Both the position numbers and the translations under genes were made by a program. A DNA stretch of 64,000 nucleotides, taken from Candidatus Riflebacteria bacterium HGW-Riflebacteria-2 (GTDB taxonomy: Bacteria; Muiribacteriota; Ozemobacteria; Ozemobacterales; Ozemobacteraceae). The notes beneath the pieces were generated by a model that searched no databases, was not told the DNA's origin, and saw nothing but the letters and a program-made list of their open reading frames with translations. The stretch covers positions 1 to 64,000 of the forward strand of contig PGYA01000004.1 of NCBI GenBank assembly GCA_002839435.1, written 5' to 3'. Shown one piece after another: positions 7,627 through 15,756 of the stretch (the first letter of the stretch is position 1; each line of letters opens with the position of its first letter).

Positions 7627-9264
7627 TTATTCCTGGTCTGCCTGCTGGTCCTCCTGATAGTAGTTTTGCCCGTCCTGCTGCATGCGGAGCACCTCCAGCC
7701 TGGAACTTAACTGGCGTCTTACCAGTTCATTCAGGCCGGGTTCTTCAAGCCGTTTTAAAATGGCGCTTTCTGCTTCTTTAGCGCGCCCGATGAGATTAAG
7801 GCTGTCAACCCACAACAAAAAAGCTCTGAGAATATCGGGTTTTTCAGCGAGCAGTGATTCGAGTATTTTTGCTGAAATTTCAGGATGATTGGCAAGATGC
7901 AGTTCAGCAAGTTTAATGTGCAGGTTGTGATCGTCCGGACGCTGGTTCCTGGCGCTTTCCAGTAGATCAGCTGCGACTCCGACCGCATCGTTTATGATGA
8001 ATTCATCTACGCTTTCCAGAAGAAGTGCAGTAAGCTTTTCGTCGAAGTTTATCCGGCTTGCTTCGGGTGCAATAAGCTTTACCTGTGGCTGGTTATCAAG
8101 AATAACCGCAACTCTCAACATATTCAGTAACAGCTCCGGATTCATCGTTACCAGGTGCCCCGGCTTGAGACGCGCAATTATCTCGTCGGCCATTTCAGTT
8201 ATATCTTTGCCGCCGTCGTCGAGCCCGGCAGGTATTGCTTTGAGTCTGGCAAAGGCCTTAAGCCATACATTTATCCAGGCGTCGTAAAGACGAAGATCGT
8301 TTGGATAAACCGAAAGCAATTGTCGCGTCGCTGTAAGAGCCTTCTTTTCCTGAGCGGTTTCGCTGAGAATCCTGATGTAGATCAGGTTATCGTCAAGCGA
8401 CTCGATGGGACGCCTGTTAATCATCTGTAGTGCTTTTTCATACTGCTTCTGGTCAATGAGAAAATTTATCAGTTCGCGTTCGAGGCTGTTAACGTCAGCG
8501 CCAGGGACTTTCATTTCACGCCTGATAAATTCTTCAAATTTATCAGTGAGGTGCAGCTTGATAATAAGCTCTTTGATTTTTTGTCGGACCGAACTTGTAA
8601 CAATGCGGCGACTGCTTAGCGACAGGAACTTTTCCAGCGCGGTTTCCGGGTCGTTACCATAAGAAAACCAGGCGTCGATAAATGCGCTGAGTTCGGCTGA
8701 TAATGGCTTGTCAGCTGATTGTTGGCTGAATTTTTTGCTGTAATGTTCGGCTTTTCCCTGCAGGTTCAGCATGGCTGACGAATATGCAGCCGTGAAAAGA
8801 ATTTCATTGTTATCAGGCATTTCGCTTAAAGCTTCCTCGCACAATTTCAGGGCCGGCTCATAAGATTCTCCGGTTACGTATATGTCGAGAGTTTCCTTGA
8901 ACTTTTTTCTGTATTTTGCCATACGCATGTCGGCAAGATATTTTCTTGCTCTGGAACCGAATTCAGGGTTGTTCTCGATACGCTTGAAAAATTTTTCTGC
9001 ATTTACAAAGTTGCCAGCTTCGTAAGAATAGAGTCCGGCGTGAAATAGAGCACCGGTATGACTGGGATTAAGCTTCAACACGCGCTGAATATCTTCTTTT
9101 GCTTCGCTTATCCGCCCTTTTTCAGCAGCAATTTCGACTTTGCGGTAAATTCTTGTTTCAATACTCTCGTTGCTCGCCGAAATACGAAAGTCACTGAGTG
9201 ACAGTCCTGCCAGACAGACTGCTGCGGTCAGAACGCCGGTTTTCAGTAGTGCATGTCTATTCAT
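7627..9264 (-). CDS. Exported TPR-repeat protein
   Basis: The 545-aa product begins MNRHALLKTGVLTAAVCLAG, a signal peptide or membrane anchor, followed by many degenerate TPR-like helix pairs (for example NPSHTGALFHAGLYSYEAGN and PDNNEILFTAAYSSAMLNLQ). The ATG at 9264 lies inside the stop of the preceding gene (ATGAATAG, 8-base overlap), so translation is coupled; a longer frame to 9345 would lack the signal peptide. The family resembles large periplasmic TPR scaffolds linked to secretion, exopolysaccharide or wall assembly, but no specific function can be given. The C-terminus is Gln/Asp-rich. Confidence 0.75.
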   Translation of the reverse strand: MNRHALLKTGVLTAAVCLAGLSLSDFRISASNESIETRIYRKVEIAAEKGRISEAKEDIQRVLKLNPSHTGALFHAGLYSYEAGNFVNAEKFFKRIENNPEFGSRARKYLADMRMAKYRKKFKETLDIYVTGESYEPALKLCEEALSEMPDNNEILFTAAYSSAMLNLQGKAEHYSKKFSQQSADKPLSAELSAFIDAWFSYGNDPETALEKFLSLSSRRIVTSSVRQKIKELIIKLHLTDKFEEFIRREMKVPGADVNSLERELINFLIDQKQYEKALQMINRRPIESLDDNLIYIRILSETAQEKKALTATRQLLSVYPNDLRLYDAWINVWLKAFARLKAIPAGLDDGGKDITEMADEIIARLKPGHLVTMNPELLLNMLRVAVILDNQPQVKLIAPEASRINFDEKLTALLLESVDEFIINDAVGVAADLLESARNQRPDDHNLHIKLAELHLANHPEISAKILESLLAEKPDILRAFLLWVDSLNLIGRAKEAESAILKRLEEPGLNELVRRQLSSRLEVLRMQQDGQNYYQEDQQADQE

Positions 9265-9868
9265 GACCGCTGTCTCCGAGAACTGTTGTAATACTGCGTG
9301 GGCGCATATCCTGTGCAAACAGCGCTGAAAGTTCAGTTCGCGCACGTATGGCCAGAGCAGAATGGTTGTCGATGATCAGGATATGTTCGAGATGGAGCCT
9401 GGCTTCTCTGAATCTTTCGTTTCTTCTGTGAAGAAGCGCCAAATTGAATCTTGCTGGCAGATGATCGGCGAGTTCGATGGCAGCCGTGTATTCCTTTATT
9501 GCCAGAGCATCCCAGTCTGTGCTGTCACCGGGAAGCCCCTCAAGTCCACGTTTTTCATAGGTCCAGGCCAGCATAAATCTCGCTTCTTCAGCGGCTGGTT
9601 GCAGTTTTACCGCTTTTCTGAAAGCCCAGATGGCCTGCTCAAATTCCCGTCTGGCGAGATAATTGCGGCCGTCTCTTATCCAGCCGCGATATTCGCGGCC
9701 TGAATTATTGAGCATCGAGTAAAAGTTGGCTTCTGCTTTGCGCCCAACCATCGGTGCAATGGGACTGTGCATCAGTTTATCGCCTCCACTGCTGGCCATG
9801 TGTGCTTTCGAGCCAGCGAAAAAGGCGATAAACAAAAGAATTGTTATTAGTAGAAATCTGTTATTCAT
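9257..9868 (-). CDS. Exported TPR protein, short
   Basis: This 203-aa protein has an N-terminal hydrophobic segment (MNNRFLLITILLFIAFFAGS). Two or three TPR units follow in the second half: NYLARREFEQAIWAFRKAVK, an AIKEYTAAIELADHLPARFN unit, and HRRNERFREARLHLEHILII. It is the first gene of a two- or three-gene operon with the larger exported TPR protein, to which it is translationally coupled. The pair probably forms one envelope complex. No enzyme domain is visible. Confidence 0.75.
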   Translation of the reverse strand: MNNRFLLITILLFIAFFAGSKAHMASSGGDKLMHSPIAPMVGRKAEANFYSMLNNSGREYRGWIRDGRNYLARREFEQAIWAFRKAVKLQPAAEEARFMLAWTYEKRGLEGLPGDSTDWDALAIKEYTAAIELADHLPARFNLALLHRRNERFREARLHLEHILIIDNHSALAIRARTELSALFAQDMRPRSITTVLGDSGHE

Positions 9869-9911
9869 TATCAGGATTCTCTTTAATAAGATTCGGCAGA
9901 ATCCTGAACTT

Positions 9912-10181
9912 TCATGAATTGAAAATATTATTTACTTTGCCGTATGGCATACACTGTGCCGTATGATCAGTCTTCATTGAGAACTGCTTAAATAAAGCCG
10001 GTTCATAGGCCGGATTAGCCTTATTTACCAAGGCCTGGGCGGGCATCCCAAAAGCGTAATCTTTTTGCTCAAGGATGTGCGCATACAGAAATGTGCAGGT
10101 ATAGAGCAGCTTTGCCGAATCGCAGCCACTCCTGTAAAAACTGGAACTTCCGCCTCGGGAGAGTTGATTTATACAGAACAT
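9912..10181 (-). CDS. Doubtful 89-aa open frame in the 9869-10264 gap
   Basis: The 396-base interval between the short TPR gene and CarD holds one minus-strand frame of 89 aa (MFCINQLSRGGSSSFYRSGC, then AKLLYTCTFLYAHILEQKDY). It lies beyond CarD's terminator and has no clear ribosome binding site or promoter. Six cysteines and a tyrosine-rich middle are unlike its neighbours, and I do not recognise a family. It may be a small gene, a decayed remnant or chance. Apart from the CarD terminator I see nothing else in this interval. Confidence 0.25.
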   Translation of the reverse strand: MFCINQLSRGGSSSFYRSGCDSAKLLYTCTFLYAHILEQKDYAFGMPAQALVNKANPAYEPALFKQFSMKTDHTAQCMPYGKVNNIFNS

Positions 10182-10211
10182 GAGCCGTCGTTTTTAGGTT
10201 TTAACGGCAAA

Positions 10212-10241
10212 TAAAAAAGCTGCCGGTTTATCCGGCAGCTT
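10212..10241 (-). terminator. Intrinsic terminator after carD
   Basis: A 10-bp GC-rich stem (10217-10226 with 10232-10241) with a 5-base loop is followed on the minus strand by a T run. It starts 24 bases after the carD stop. Confidence 0.9.
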
Positions 10242-10264
10242 CATTGAGATCAGGTAAATCGAGA

Positions 10265-10774
10265 TTAGAAGATCATGTCTTCCATGGCTTCGTCAAGCAT
10301 GGCTCCGGCTTCGGAGTCGACAACGTCCTTGGAGAAGACGATCTCTGAAATCAGCAACTGGCGGGCAGTTTCGAACAGTGCCTTGTCTTTGGTGCCAAGT
10401 GGCTTGACCATGCTGCGGCGGCAGAGCAGGCGATAGACTCTGGCAACCTGCACGAGGTCGCCGCTCTGAATCTTTTCGAGGTAGTCGCGATAGCGCTGAT
10501 GAAAGCTTTTGCTTTCTTCTTCTTCTTCTTCGGAAAAGCTTTCGCTGAGTGAAGTGAAGATTTCGTCAATGCTGTTATTATTGTTGATTACTCTTAGGCC
10601 TACTTTGTCAGCCATCTCTATCGGTACCATAACCGAACCGAGGTCGCTGTAAGGAAAGTCTATTACATAATAGCTCAAAAGCCTGCCTCTCACCTGTCTT
10701 TTATCGATCTGTTTAAGGATACCGGCACCGTGGATCGGATGTACGATGGGAGAACCGACTTCAAAACTATTCAT
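10265..10774 (-). CDS. carD: CarD-family transcriptional regulator
   Basis: CarD proteins bind the RNA polymerase beta subunit through an N-terminal Tudor-like domain and stabilise open promoter complexes. This 169-aa protein has the domain at residues 1-65 (SFEVGSPIVHPIHGAGILKQ, then YYVIDFP and SVMVPIEMADKVGLRVI), followed by a helical DNA-binding half. An acidic stretch (SEEEEEESK) near residues 88-96 lies between the two parts. A TTG one codon upstream is possible, but AGGAG is better spaced for the ATG at 10774. It is a single-gene unit between two terminators. The exact role (rRNA promoters, stress) cannot be told. Confidence 0.9.
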   Translation of the reverse strand: MNSFEVGSPIVHPIHGAGILKQIDKRQVRGRLLSYYVIDFPYSDLGSVMVPIEMADKVGLRVINNNNSIDEIFTSLSESFSEEEEEESKSFHQRYRDYLEKIQSGDLVQVARVYRLLCRRSMVKPLGTKDKALFETARQLLISEIVFSKDVVDSEAGAMLDEAMEDMIF

Positions 10775-10827
10775 CAAACGACTCCTGATATTTAATCTTA
10801 TATATGGTCAATTATCGGCGTAATGTT

Positions 10828-10872
10828 AAAAAGGCCAAAATAATCCATTGGTGTGCGGATTAAATTGGCCTT
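10828..10872 (-). terminator. Intrinsic terminator after rplY
   Basis: AAGGCCAA at 10831-10838 pairs with TTGGCCTT at 10865-10872. A second inner stem (ATCC/GGAT) extends the hairpin, and a T run follows on the minus strand. It separates rplY from carD. Confidence 0.8.
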
Positions 10873-10903
10873 AGAAGCTATAACTTGTCTGATTTTACCA
10901 AAA

Positions 10904-11560
10904 TTACTTAGCCTTTTTAGCGGCCGGAGCAGCAGCTGGAGCAGCAGCAGCAGCAGCAGGTGCGGCGGCATCAGTGGTAGCAGTGGCAGCAGCAGTGTCT
11001 GCAGCTTCATCTTTGATCTGTGAAATCTGACAGATTGCGATTTTAGGACTTGTAACGATTTTAAAATCACCAGCCTGGATGTCAGATACGTGAAGCGATT
11101 GGCCGGCATCGAGGTTGTCGATGTTGAGCTGAATCACATCAGGTATCTTGTTGGGCAGACATTCAATTCTGACCTGTTTGCACATGCTGTTGAAAACACC
11201 ACCGGACTTTTTGCCGATCGGGGTGCCGACAAATTCGAGATCGACGTCGATTTTGATCGGGTGGCTCATGTTGACAGCCTGCAGGTCGAGGTGAACGTAT
11301 TCATGGCTGATCGGGTGCTTCTGATGATCTCTGACAATAACGGTCTTCGACTCGTTATTCGAAAGCTTCAGGGTGATAAGTGCATTGCGGTTTACTTTGC
11401 GCAGCAACTTGTCAATCTGGAGCTTGCTGATAGCACAATGCAGGGGGCTTACGTCCTTACCATAAACGACAGTAGGTATAAGTTCCTTTGCTCTGAGCTT
11501 CTTAGCGTCTTCTTTGCCAACTTTGTTTCTTACTTCAGCGTTGAGAATCAACTCTGCCAT
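10904..11560 (-). CDS. rplY: Ribosomal protein bL25 (TL5/CTC type)
   Basis: The 218-aa protein has the two-domain TL5/CTC form of bL25, a 5S rRNA-binding protein of the large subunit. Residues 1-92 form the RNA-binding domain (LILNAEVRNKVGKEDAKKLR, LIPTVVYGKD). Residues about 95-185 form the beta domain (VDLEFVGTPIGKKSGGVFNS). The tail is an alanine-rich low-complexity run ending AAKKAK, encoded in part by a GCA-type trinucleotide tract at 10941-10958. A near-consensus promoter and a perfect AAGGAGG binding site fit high expression. pth, its usual partner in many bacteria, is not adjacent. Confidence 0.95.
   Translation of the reverse strand: MAELILNAEVRNKVGKEDAKKLRAKELIPTVVYGKDVSPLHCAISKLQIDKLLRKVNRNALITLKLSNNESKTVIVRDHQKHPISHEYVHLDLQAVNMSHPIKIDVDLEFVGTPIGKKSGGVFNSMCKQVRIECLPNKIPDVIQLNIDNLDAGQSLHVSDIQAGDFKIVTSPKIAICQISQIKDEAADTAAATATTDAAAPAAAAAAPAAAPAAKKAK
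10938..10960. repeat. Trinucleotide (AGC)n tract in the rplY tail
   Basis: About seven tandem AGC/GCA units lie within the alanine-tail codons of rplY. Runs of this kind slip easily, so tail length may vary between strains without shifting the frame. Confidence 0.7.
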
Positions 11561-11591
11561 AGAAACCTCCTTAGTGTGAATTGATAGGTCG

Positions 11592-11620
11592 ATTATATCA
11601 TCAAATGCTCTTCAGGTCAA
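11592..11620 (-). promoter_or_regulatory. Strong sigma-70-type promoter for rplY
   Basis: Read on the minus strand, TTGACC (11615-11620) and TATAAT (11592-11597) are 17 bases apart, one mismatch from consensus overall. The start codon at 11560 lies about 25 bases beyond the expected transcription start. Confidence 0.85.
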
Positions 11621-11700
11621 ATTTAGCTGAGTTCCGCAGTCAGCTGGAGTCTTGCTCGTGCTTTGCTTTTTTATTGGCTGCGAGTATCATATATACAAAT

Positions 11701-12618
11701 ATGAAAGACATTGTTTTGAGGGAATTTTCCGCCGCATTGCAATTGAGCCGCGAGAAAGGAATCGGTGCCGCCGCTTTTCGCCGCCTGCTTGACCTTTTTG
11801 GCATGCCGTCGCTGGCGCTGGCGCATTGGCATAATACAGCGAGTCAGGTTGAAAATAAGAGTCGTCAGAGCCGGCTTAAGTCAGCGACATCTGCCATGAT
11901 GGAGGTCGCTGTCGAAAAAGTTGCCAGCGGCGAAATGATGGGCTGGTATTATTCACAGTCAGGTTATCCCTCGCAGCTTAGCGACCTTGGTGAGCCTCCA
12001 CCGGTCTTGTTCAGCAGCGGCGACATAAGGCCGGCCAAGTTCGCCGCCGTAGTAGGAACGCGAAAATTATCGCCAGAGGCGATTTCCGCAGCGCAGGAAA
12101 TGGTGCGGCAACTGGTTTTAGAGGGCTACTCCATCGTGAGTGGTGGTGCCGAAGGCGCCGATACCGTAGCATTGCAGGAATCTCTCAAACTGGGAGCTTA
12201 TACGACAGCTGTTTTTGCCACTGGTCTCGATGTAATATATCCGGCGGTAAATGCCGGACTTTTCGATAAAATACGCCGTTCTGGCGTTCTGTTGTCGGAG
12301 ATGATGCCGGGAGCCAGGCCGCAGCGCAGCTTTTTCCCGGCCCGCAACCGTATAATTGCCGCTCTGGCCGATGTTGTTGCCGTGGTTCAGGCAGGTGAGA
12401 GCAGCGGAGCGCTGATAACCGCGGCATGGGCATCGAGGCTTGGCAGACGCATTCTGGTGCTGCCGCCCGCGCAAAACAATGCCAGTGCCTGGGCTGGAAA
12501 TAAACGTCTGATCGAGGCTGGTGCCGGGGTGTTTCAGGCCGGAGGCAAAGCTTTTTCAGTTGCCGAGCCGGTCAAGAACTTTTTTGCAGCTGGCGATGAG
12601 TTTTTTGCGGGCTTCTGA
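11701..12618 (+). CDS. dprA: DNA processing protein DprA/Smf
   Basis: DprA binds incoming single-stranded DNA and loads RecA during natural transformation. The 305-aa protein has an N-terminal helix-hairpin-helix-like region (GIGAAAFRRLLDLFGMPSLA) and the Rossmann-like core: VVGTRKLSPEA, SGGAEGADTVALQ, GLDVIYPAVN, FFPARNRIIAALAD and GALITAAW. A short C-terminal region follows, without a clear winged helix. The frame is open back to 11581, but homology begins at the ATG at 11701. No ribosome binding site precedes it and an AT-rich TATCATATATAC lies just upstream, so it may be leaderless. Its last 63 bases overlap the end of the convergent SH3 gene. With PilM present, competence is plausible. 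Confidence 0.92.
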   Translation: MKDIVLREFSAALQLSREKGIGAAAFRRLLDLFGMPSLALAHWHNTASQVENKSRQSRLKSATSAMMEVAVEKVASGEMMGWYYSQSGYPSQLSDLGEPPPVLFSSGDIRPAKFAAVVGTRKLSPEAISAAQEMVRQLVLEGYSIVSGGAEGADTVALQESLKLGAYTTAVFATGLDVIYPAVNAGLFDKIRRSGVLLSEMMPGARPQRSFFPARNRIIAALADVVAVVQAGESSGALITAAWASRLGRRILVLPPAQNNASAWAGNKRLIEAGAGVFQAGGKAFSVAEPVKNFFAAGDEFFAGF

Positions 12619-13530
12619 TTCGGGCGTCAGTTTGGCCAGATCTTCGAACCAGACAAGTTTGCTTTTGAGCTGGGCTTTGTCTTCAGCTGCTTCGTAATAA
12701 GACAGGTTCTCGGCGGTATAATCAAGTATGCCGGTTGCTTGCTCAAGGGCCTCTAAGATATGTTTACCTTCAGGATAGCTCTCGACATAACGTCCGAAAG
12801 AGTTTTCGAAAAAATAGATCATCATGTCGGGATCGCCCTCGCTCTCGCCCGGCATCGGCTGCCTTGCTGCCAGCCAGGCAATGTCTTCGGCTACTCTATC
12901 GATGTCTGAATATTTTTCGGCCAGATCCCAGTATGCCTCGGCTTTAACAAAATGCTGGCCGGCAGGTTCGTGGTAATAGCAGAGGGTCGGGTAGTTCTTT
13001 ACGGCTGGATGCTTGTTGTCACCGCCTTTTCCTGCTGTCGATAGCTCCGTAAATATCCGATTGAGCGCATTCAGAAAAGCTGTTTCCAAAAGGGCTTTTT
13101 CGAGAGAGTGCGAAGCCAGCTCCTTGATTTTTTCAGCAAAAGCAAGGGTTTGCATTAGGTCTTCCACTGATCTGTTGCTTTTGTCAGAGAACTGCTCATT
13201 TATTATATTGATCGCTGCCGAAAAGCGGTCAGCACTGGCTGCTGGCTTTGTGAGGCCGCCAAATATCCAGCCCTCCTGCTTTTCGTCGGTAATCACCTTA
13301 TACCAGCGCGAAGTTTTTCCCAGCAATGTTTCGTCTTTGTCTGACTCGGCAACTACCTTGCACCAGGTGCCTATGGGAAGAGTCGCTGTAATTTTGCCCG
13401 TAGTCGCCGCTGTATCGCGTATGCGAACGTTCGTTGCGGCGACGTATACATATTCAGGCGCCGCGCTCAGTACTGCCGCGCTCAGAATCAGAATAATGGT
13501 CAATACTTTGCACATCAATATTCTTTGCAT
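12556..13530 (-). CDS. Exported bacterial SH3-domain protein
   Basis: The 324-aa product starts with a signal peptide (MQRILMCKVLTIILILSAAV, likely cut after LSA). A bacterial SH3 domain of the SH3b type follows at about residues 27-95 (YVAATNVRIRDTAATTGKIT, LPIGTWCKVV, WYKVITDEKQEGWIFGG). The remaining 230 residues are helical and unrecognised. SH3b domains usually bind cell-wall peptides, so a periplasmic wall-associated role is likely. The start at 13530 is favoured because the signal peptide begins there. The 3' end runs 63 bases into dprA on the other strand. Confidence 0.75.
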   Translation of the reverse strand: MQRILMCKVLTIILILSAAVLSAAPEYVYVAATNVRIRDTAATTGKITATLPIGTWCKVVAESDKDETLLGKTSRWYKVITDEKQEGWIFGGLTKPAASADRFSAAINIINEQFSDKSNRSVEDLMQTLAFAEKIKELASHSLEKALLETAFLNALNRIFTELSTAGKGGDNKHPAVKNYPTLCYYHEPAGQHFVKAEAYWDLAEKYSDIDRVAEDIAWLAARQPMPGESEGDPDMMIYFFENSFGRYVESYPEGKHILEALEQATGILDYTAENLSYYEAAEDKAQLKSKLVWFEDLAKLTPESEARKKLIASCKKVLDRLGN

Positions 13531-13541
13531 AAGATAAGCCT

Positions 13542-13574
13542 CGCAAAAAAAATACCCGGGCATTTCTGCCCGGG
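13542..13574 (-). terminator. Intrinsic terminator after slyD
   Basis: An 8-bp stem (CCCGGGCA at 13555-13562 with TGCCCGGG at 13567-13574) with a TTTC loop is followed on the minus strand by TATTTTTTTT. It begins 8 bases after the slyD stop and lies just ahead of the SH3 gene. Confidence 0.9.
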
Positions 13575-13581
13575 AGTGTTG

Positions 13582-14073
13582 TTAATGACCGCAGCCAGAG
13601 CAGCTTGAGCAGCTCGAGCCACATGATGATGGCATTTCAGATGCATCCTTGATGTCCATGAGTTCAAGGTCAAAGTGCAGGGTTTTGCCGGCAAGTGGAT
13701 GATTCATGTCGAGAGTTACCGAATTGTCGTCAAATTTAACGATAGTGGCGATGACTCTTTCGCCGTTTTCCATCTGCAGCGCCAGCTGCTGATCGAGAAC
13801 TGGTTCGAATTCGTCGCCAAAGTTTTCGCGCTGGGTGGTTATTACACGCTCGTCTGAGTAATCGCCGTAACCCTGAGCCGGTGCGAGAACGATGGTTTTT
13901 TTGTCGCCGACATTCATGCCGACTACCGCTGTTTCAAATCCTTCTATGATATCGCCGTCGCCAACGATAAAATAAAGTGGGCTAGCGTCGACGCTGGAGT
14001 CAAATACTTCGCCGGAGTCGAATTTGCCGGTATAGTGGACGAAAACCAGGTCGCCTTTTTTTACTGCTGCCAT
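13582..14073 (-). CDS. slyD: FKBP-type peptidyl-prolyl isomerase, SlyD type
   Basis: This 163-aa cytoplasmic prolyl isomerase and chaperone has an FKBP core (VFVHYTGKFDSGEVFDSS, FIVGDGDIIEGFETAVVGMN) split by the insert-in-flap domain (about residues 70-125, with VTLDMNHPLAGKTLHFDLEL). The C-terminus is a short Cys/His tail (CGSSCSSCSGCGH). In E. coli SlyD a longer tail of this kind binds nickel and supports hydrogenase maturation. That is suggestive here because hydE lies 3 kb away, but the hydE product serves an iron-only enzyme. The binding site AAGGAG precedes the ATG. The promoter contains a perfect palindrome (separate entry). Confidence 0.92.
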   Translation of the reverse strand: MAAVKKGDLVFVHYTGKFDSGEVFDSSVDASPLYFIVGDGDIIEGFETAVVGMNVGDKKTIVLAPAQGYGDYSDERVITTQRENFGDEFEPVLDQQLALQMENGERVIATIVKFDDNSVTLDMNHPLAGKTLHFDLELMDIKDASEMPSSCGSSCSSCSGCGH

Positions 14074-14107
14074 TAAGTGGGCTCCTTTTAGCCTGGTTGG
14101 CTGGAAT

Positions 14108-14136
14108 ATTGTACAGAACCTCTGTACGCTTTTCAG
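14108..14136 (-). promoter_or_regulatory. slyD promoter with palindromic operator
   Basis: On the minus strand CTGAAA (14131-14136) and TACAAT (14108-14113) are 17 bases apart. The spacer and the -10 element contain a perfect inverted repeat, GTACAGA-N3-TCTGTAC at 14111-14127. A dimeric repressor bound there would block polymerase. The same hairpin could also serve as a weak end for the upstream gene, whose stop is at 14141, but no T run follows it. Confidence 0.55.
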
Positions 14137-14140
14137 GCTA

Positions 14141-15589
14141 TTATTTTTTGTCGCTCAAGTCAATATTGCCCTGCGATAAATCTTGACTGGCGGGAATTTT
14201 ATGTTGCTTCATCCACTTCCATACAGCGGTACGACTGACTCCCAGAATTCTTGCAACTTCAGCCTTGTTCCACAGATTTTCTTCAAGAAGCGCGCTGAGT
14301 CGAACGGCATCGCGTAGTATGCGTTTGCTTTCGATACTGGTTCTGGCCTGGATATGAGGCGCCAGGTTTTTTAGTGGTGCGAGAGCCGGTTGTGCTTCCA
14401 GAATCAATTCAGCCGGCAGATGCTCCTGCTCGATAATACGACCCTGGCATACTACAAACGCATATTCTATGGCGTTTTCAAGCTCTCTGACGTTTCCCGG
14501 CCACTGGTAGGCCATCATTGCATTGAGCGCACTGCGTTCAATACCGTTAATAAGTCGGCCGGTGCGAGCGCTGAAGCGATTGATAAAATACTGGGCAAGC
14601 AGTGGTATATCTTCTGGCCGATTTCGCAGCGCAGGAAGAGATATTGGAAAAACTTTAAGACGATAATAGAGGTCTTCTCTGAATCGTCCTTCTCTTACTT
14701 CTTTGGCAAGATCTTTGTTGGTGGCCGCAATTACCCTGACATCGACCTTGCTGATGCTGTCACTGCCTACGCGCTGCATTTCGCCATTCTGTAGAACCCG
14801 AAGCAGTTTCACCTGCATGGCAGCGCTGATGTCCGCGATCTCATCAAGGAATATGGTTCCGTTGTCAGCGGCTTCGAAACGGCCAATACGCTTTTTTATT
14901 GCGCCGGTGAAAGCTCCCTTCTCATGCCCGAAAAGCTCTGATTCGAGAAGCGACTCCGGCAGAGCTCCACAATTAACTTTTATGAATGGCCCGTCCTTGC
15001 GATTACTCAGCTGTTGAATGGCATTGGCAACCAGTTCCTTGCCGGTGCCGCTTTCACCTAACACCATGACGGAGGCTTCACTTTCGGCCGCCAGCGCGAT
15101 GAGTCGGAAAATTCTCTGCATGAGCGGGCTTTTGCCGGTGATGCCGGCGAAATTATCTTCTGATTGCAGCCTCGATGTCATTTCAGCAATTTCCTGGCGC
15201 AGACTGAAAACTGGCCGAAAATCGGTTATGGTCTGAAGTATGCCAAAGGTTTTTCCCTGATCGTTGCGCATGACGCGGGCATTCACCATGACCGGAATTT
15301 TTTCTCCGCTCTTCGCGATTATTCTGCATTCACAGCCATTTATGCAGGTCTCTCCCCGGTTACGGTTTTTGAACAGCGCGAATATTCTTTCAGCGCCCAT
15401 GCATTCTGCCGACCTCAGCCATTCGGTCGTGCGGTTAAGTGCTTCTTCTGCCTGGTATCCAGTAATTTCAGTCATGGCTTTGTTCCAGACCCGTATTTTA
15501 CCATCCGTATCGACCAGAATCACTCCCTCTGCCATCGTGTCAAGTAGCAGCGTGGCGCTGATATCCTGCAAAAAGTCCCGCTCTGCCAT
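14141..15589 (-). CDS. PAS-AAA+-Fis sigma-54-dependent activator
   Basis: The 482-aa activator has a PAS sensor at about residues 15-130 (MAEGVILVDTDGKIRVWNKA) and a sigma-54 AAA+ domain at about 155-385. The AAA+ domain has Walker A GESGTGKE, the sigma-54 contact loop GAFTGA, Walker B GTIFLDEIAD and the arginine-finger region. A Fis-type helix-turn-helix lies near the C-terminus (NKAEVARILGVSRTAVWKWM). It has no receiver domain, so the PAS must sense the signal; ETCINGCEC in the PAS offers possible redox or metal ligands. It is divergent from a DUF2892 gene with a good sigma-54 promoter, its likely target. Confidence 0.9.
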   Translation of the reverse strand: MAERDFLQDISATLLLDTMAEGVILVDTDGKIRVWNKAMTEITGYQAEEALNRTTEWLRSAECMGAERIFALFKNRNRGETCINGCECRIIAKSGEKIPVMVNARVMRNDQGKTFGILQTITDFRPVFSLRQEIAEMTSRLQSEDNFAGITGKSPLMQRIFRLIALAAESEASVMVLGESGTGKELVANAIQQLSNRKDGPFIKVNCGALPESLLESELFGHEKGAFTGAIKKRIGRFEAADNGTIFLDEIADISAAMQVKLLRVLQNGEMQRVGSDSISKVDVRVIAATNKDLAKEVREGRFREDLYYRLKVFPISLPALRNRPEDIPLLAQYFINRFSARTGRLINGIERSALNAMMAYQWPGNVRELENAIEYAFVVCQGRIIEQEHLPAELILEAQPALAPLKNLAPHIQARTSIESKRILRDAVRLSALLEENLWNKAEVARILGVSRTAVWKWMKQHKIPASQDLSQGNIDLSDKK

Positions 15590-15613
15590 AGCAACTCCAA
15601 TCGTTTCAGTTTA

Positions 15614-15625
15614 AGTAACGTTACT
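15614..15625. promoter_or_regulatory. Palindrome, possible activator binding site
   Basis: AGTAACGTTACT is a perfect 12-base palindrome, 82 bases upstream of the -24 element at 15707. That is a usual distance for an enhancer-type activator site. It sits in the divergent region beside the activator's own start, so it may also serve autoregulation. Confidence 0.5.
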
Positions 15626-15706
15626 CTCTCGTGTAATAAAACGCAACCATTCGCAACTTAGAGCCGGGGAATTTGCAGAGCAGCGTTATGACAATTTTTT
15701 GCGGAT

Positions 15707-15722
15707 TGGCATGCTGCATGCT
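15707..15722 (+). promoter_or_regulatory. Sigma-54 (-24/-12) promoter
   Basis: TGGCATGCTGCATGCT matches the sigma-54 consensus, with GG at 15708-15709 and GC at 15720-15721 separated by the required ten bases. Transcription would start near 15733, 24 bases before the DUF2892 start codon. Confidence 0.75.
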
Positions 15723-15756
15723 AATTAAAGGTTAAATTAACTCAATGGAGATTATT

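Noticed and set aside
7360-7710. Plus-strand 116-codon frame with a hydrophobic middle
   Set aside because: It runs through a bidirectional terminator and opposite both the 49-aa gene and the TPR gene, so it is unlikely to be expressed.
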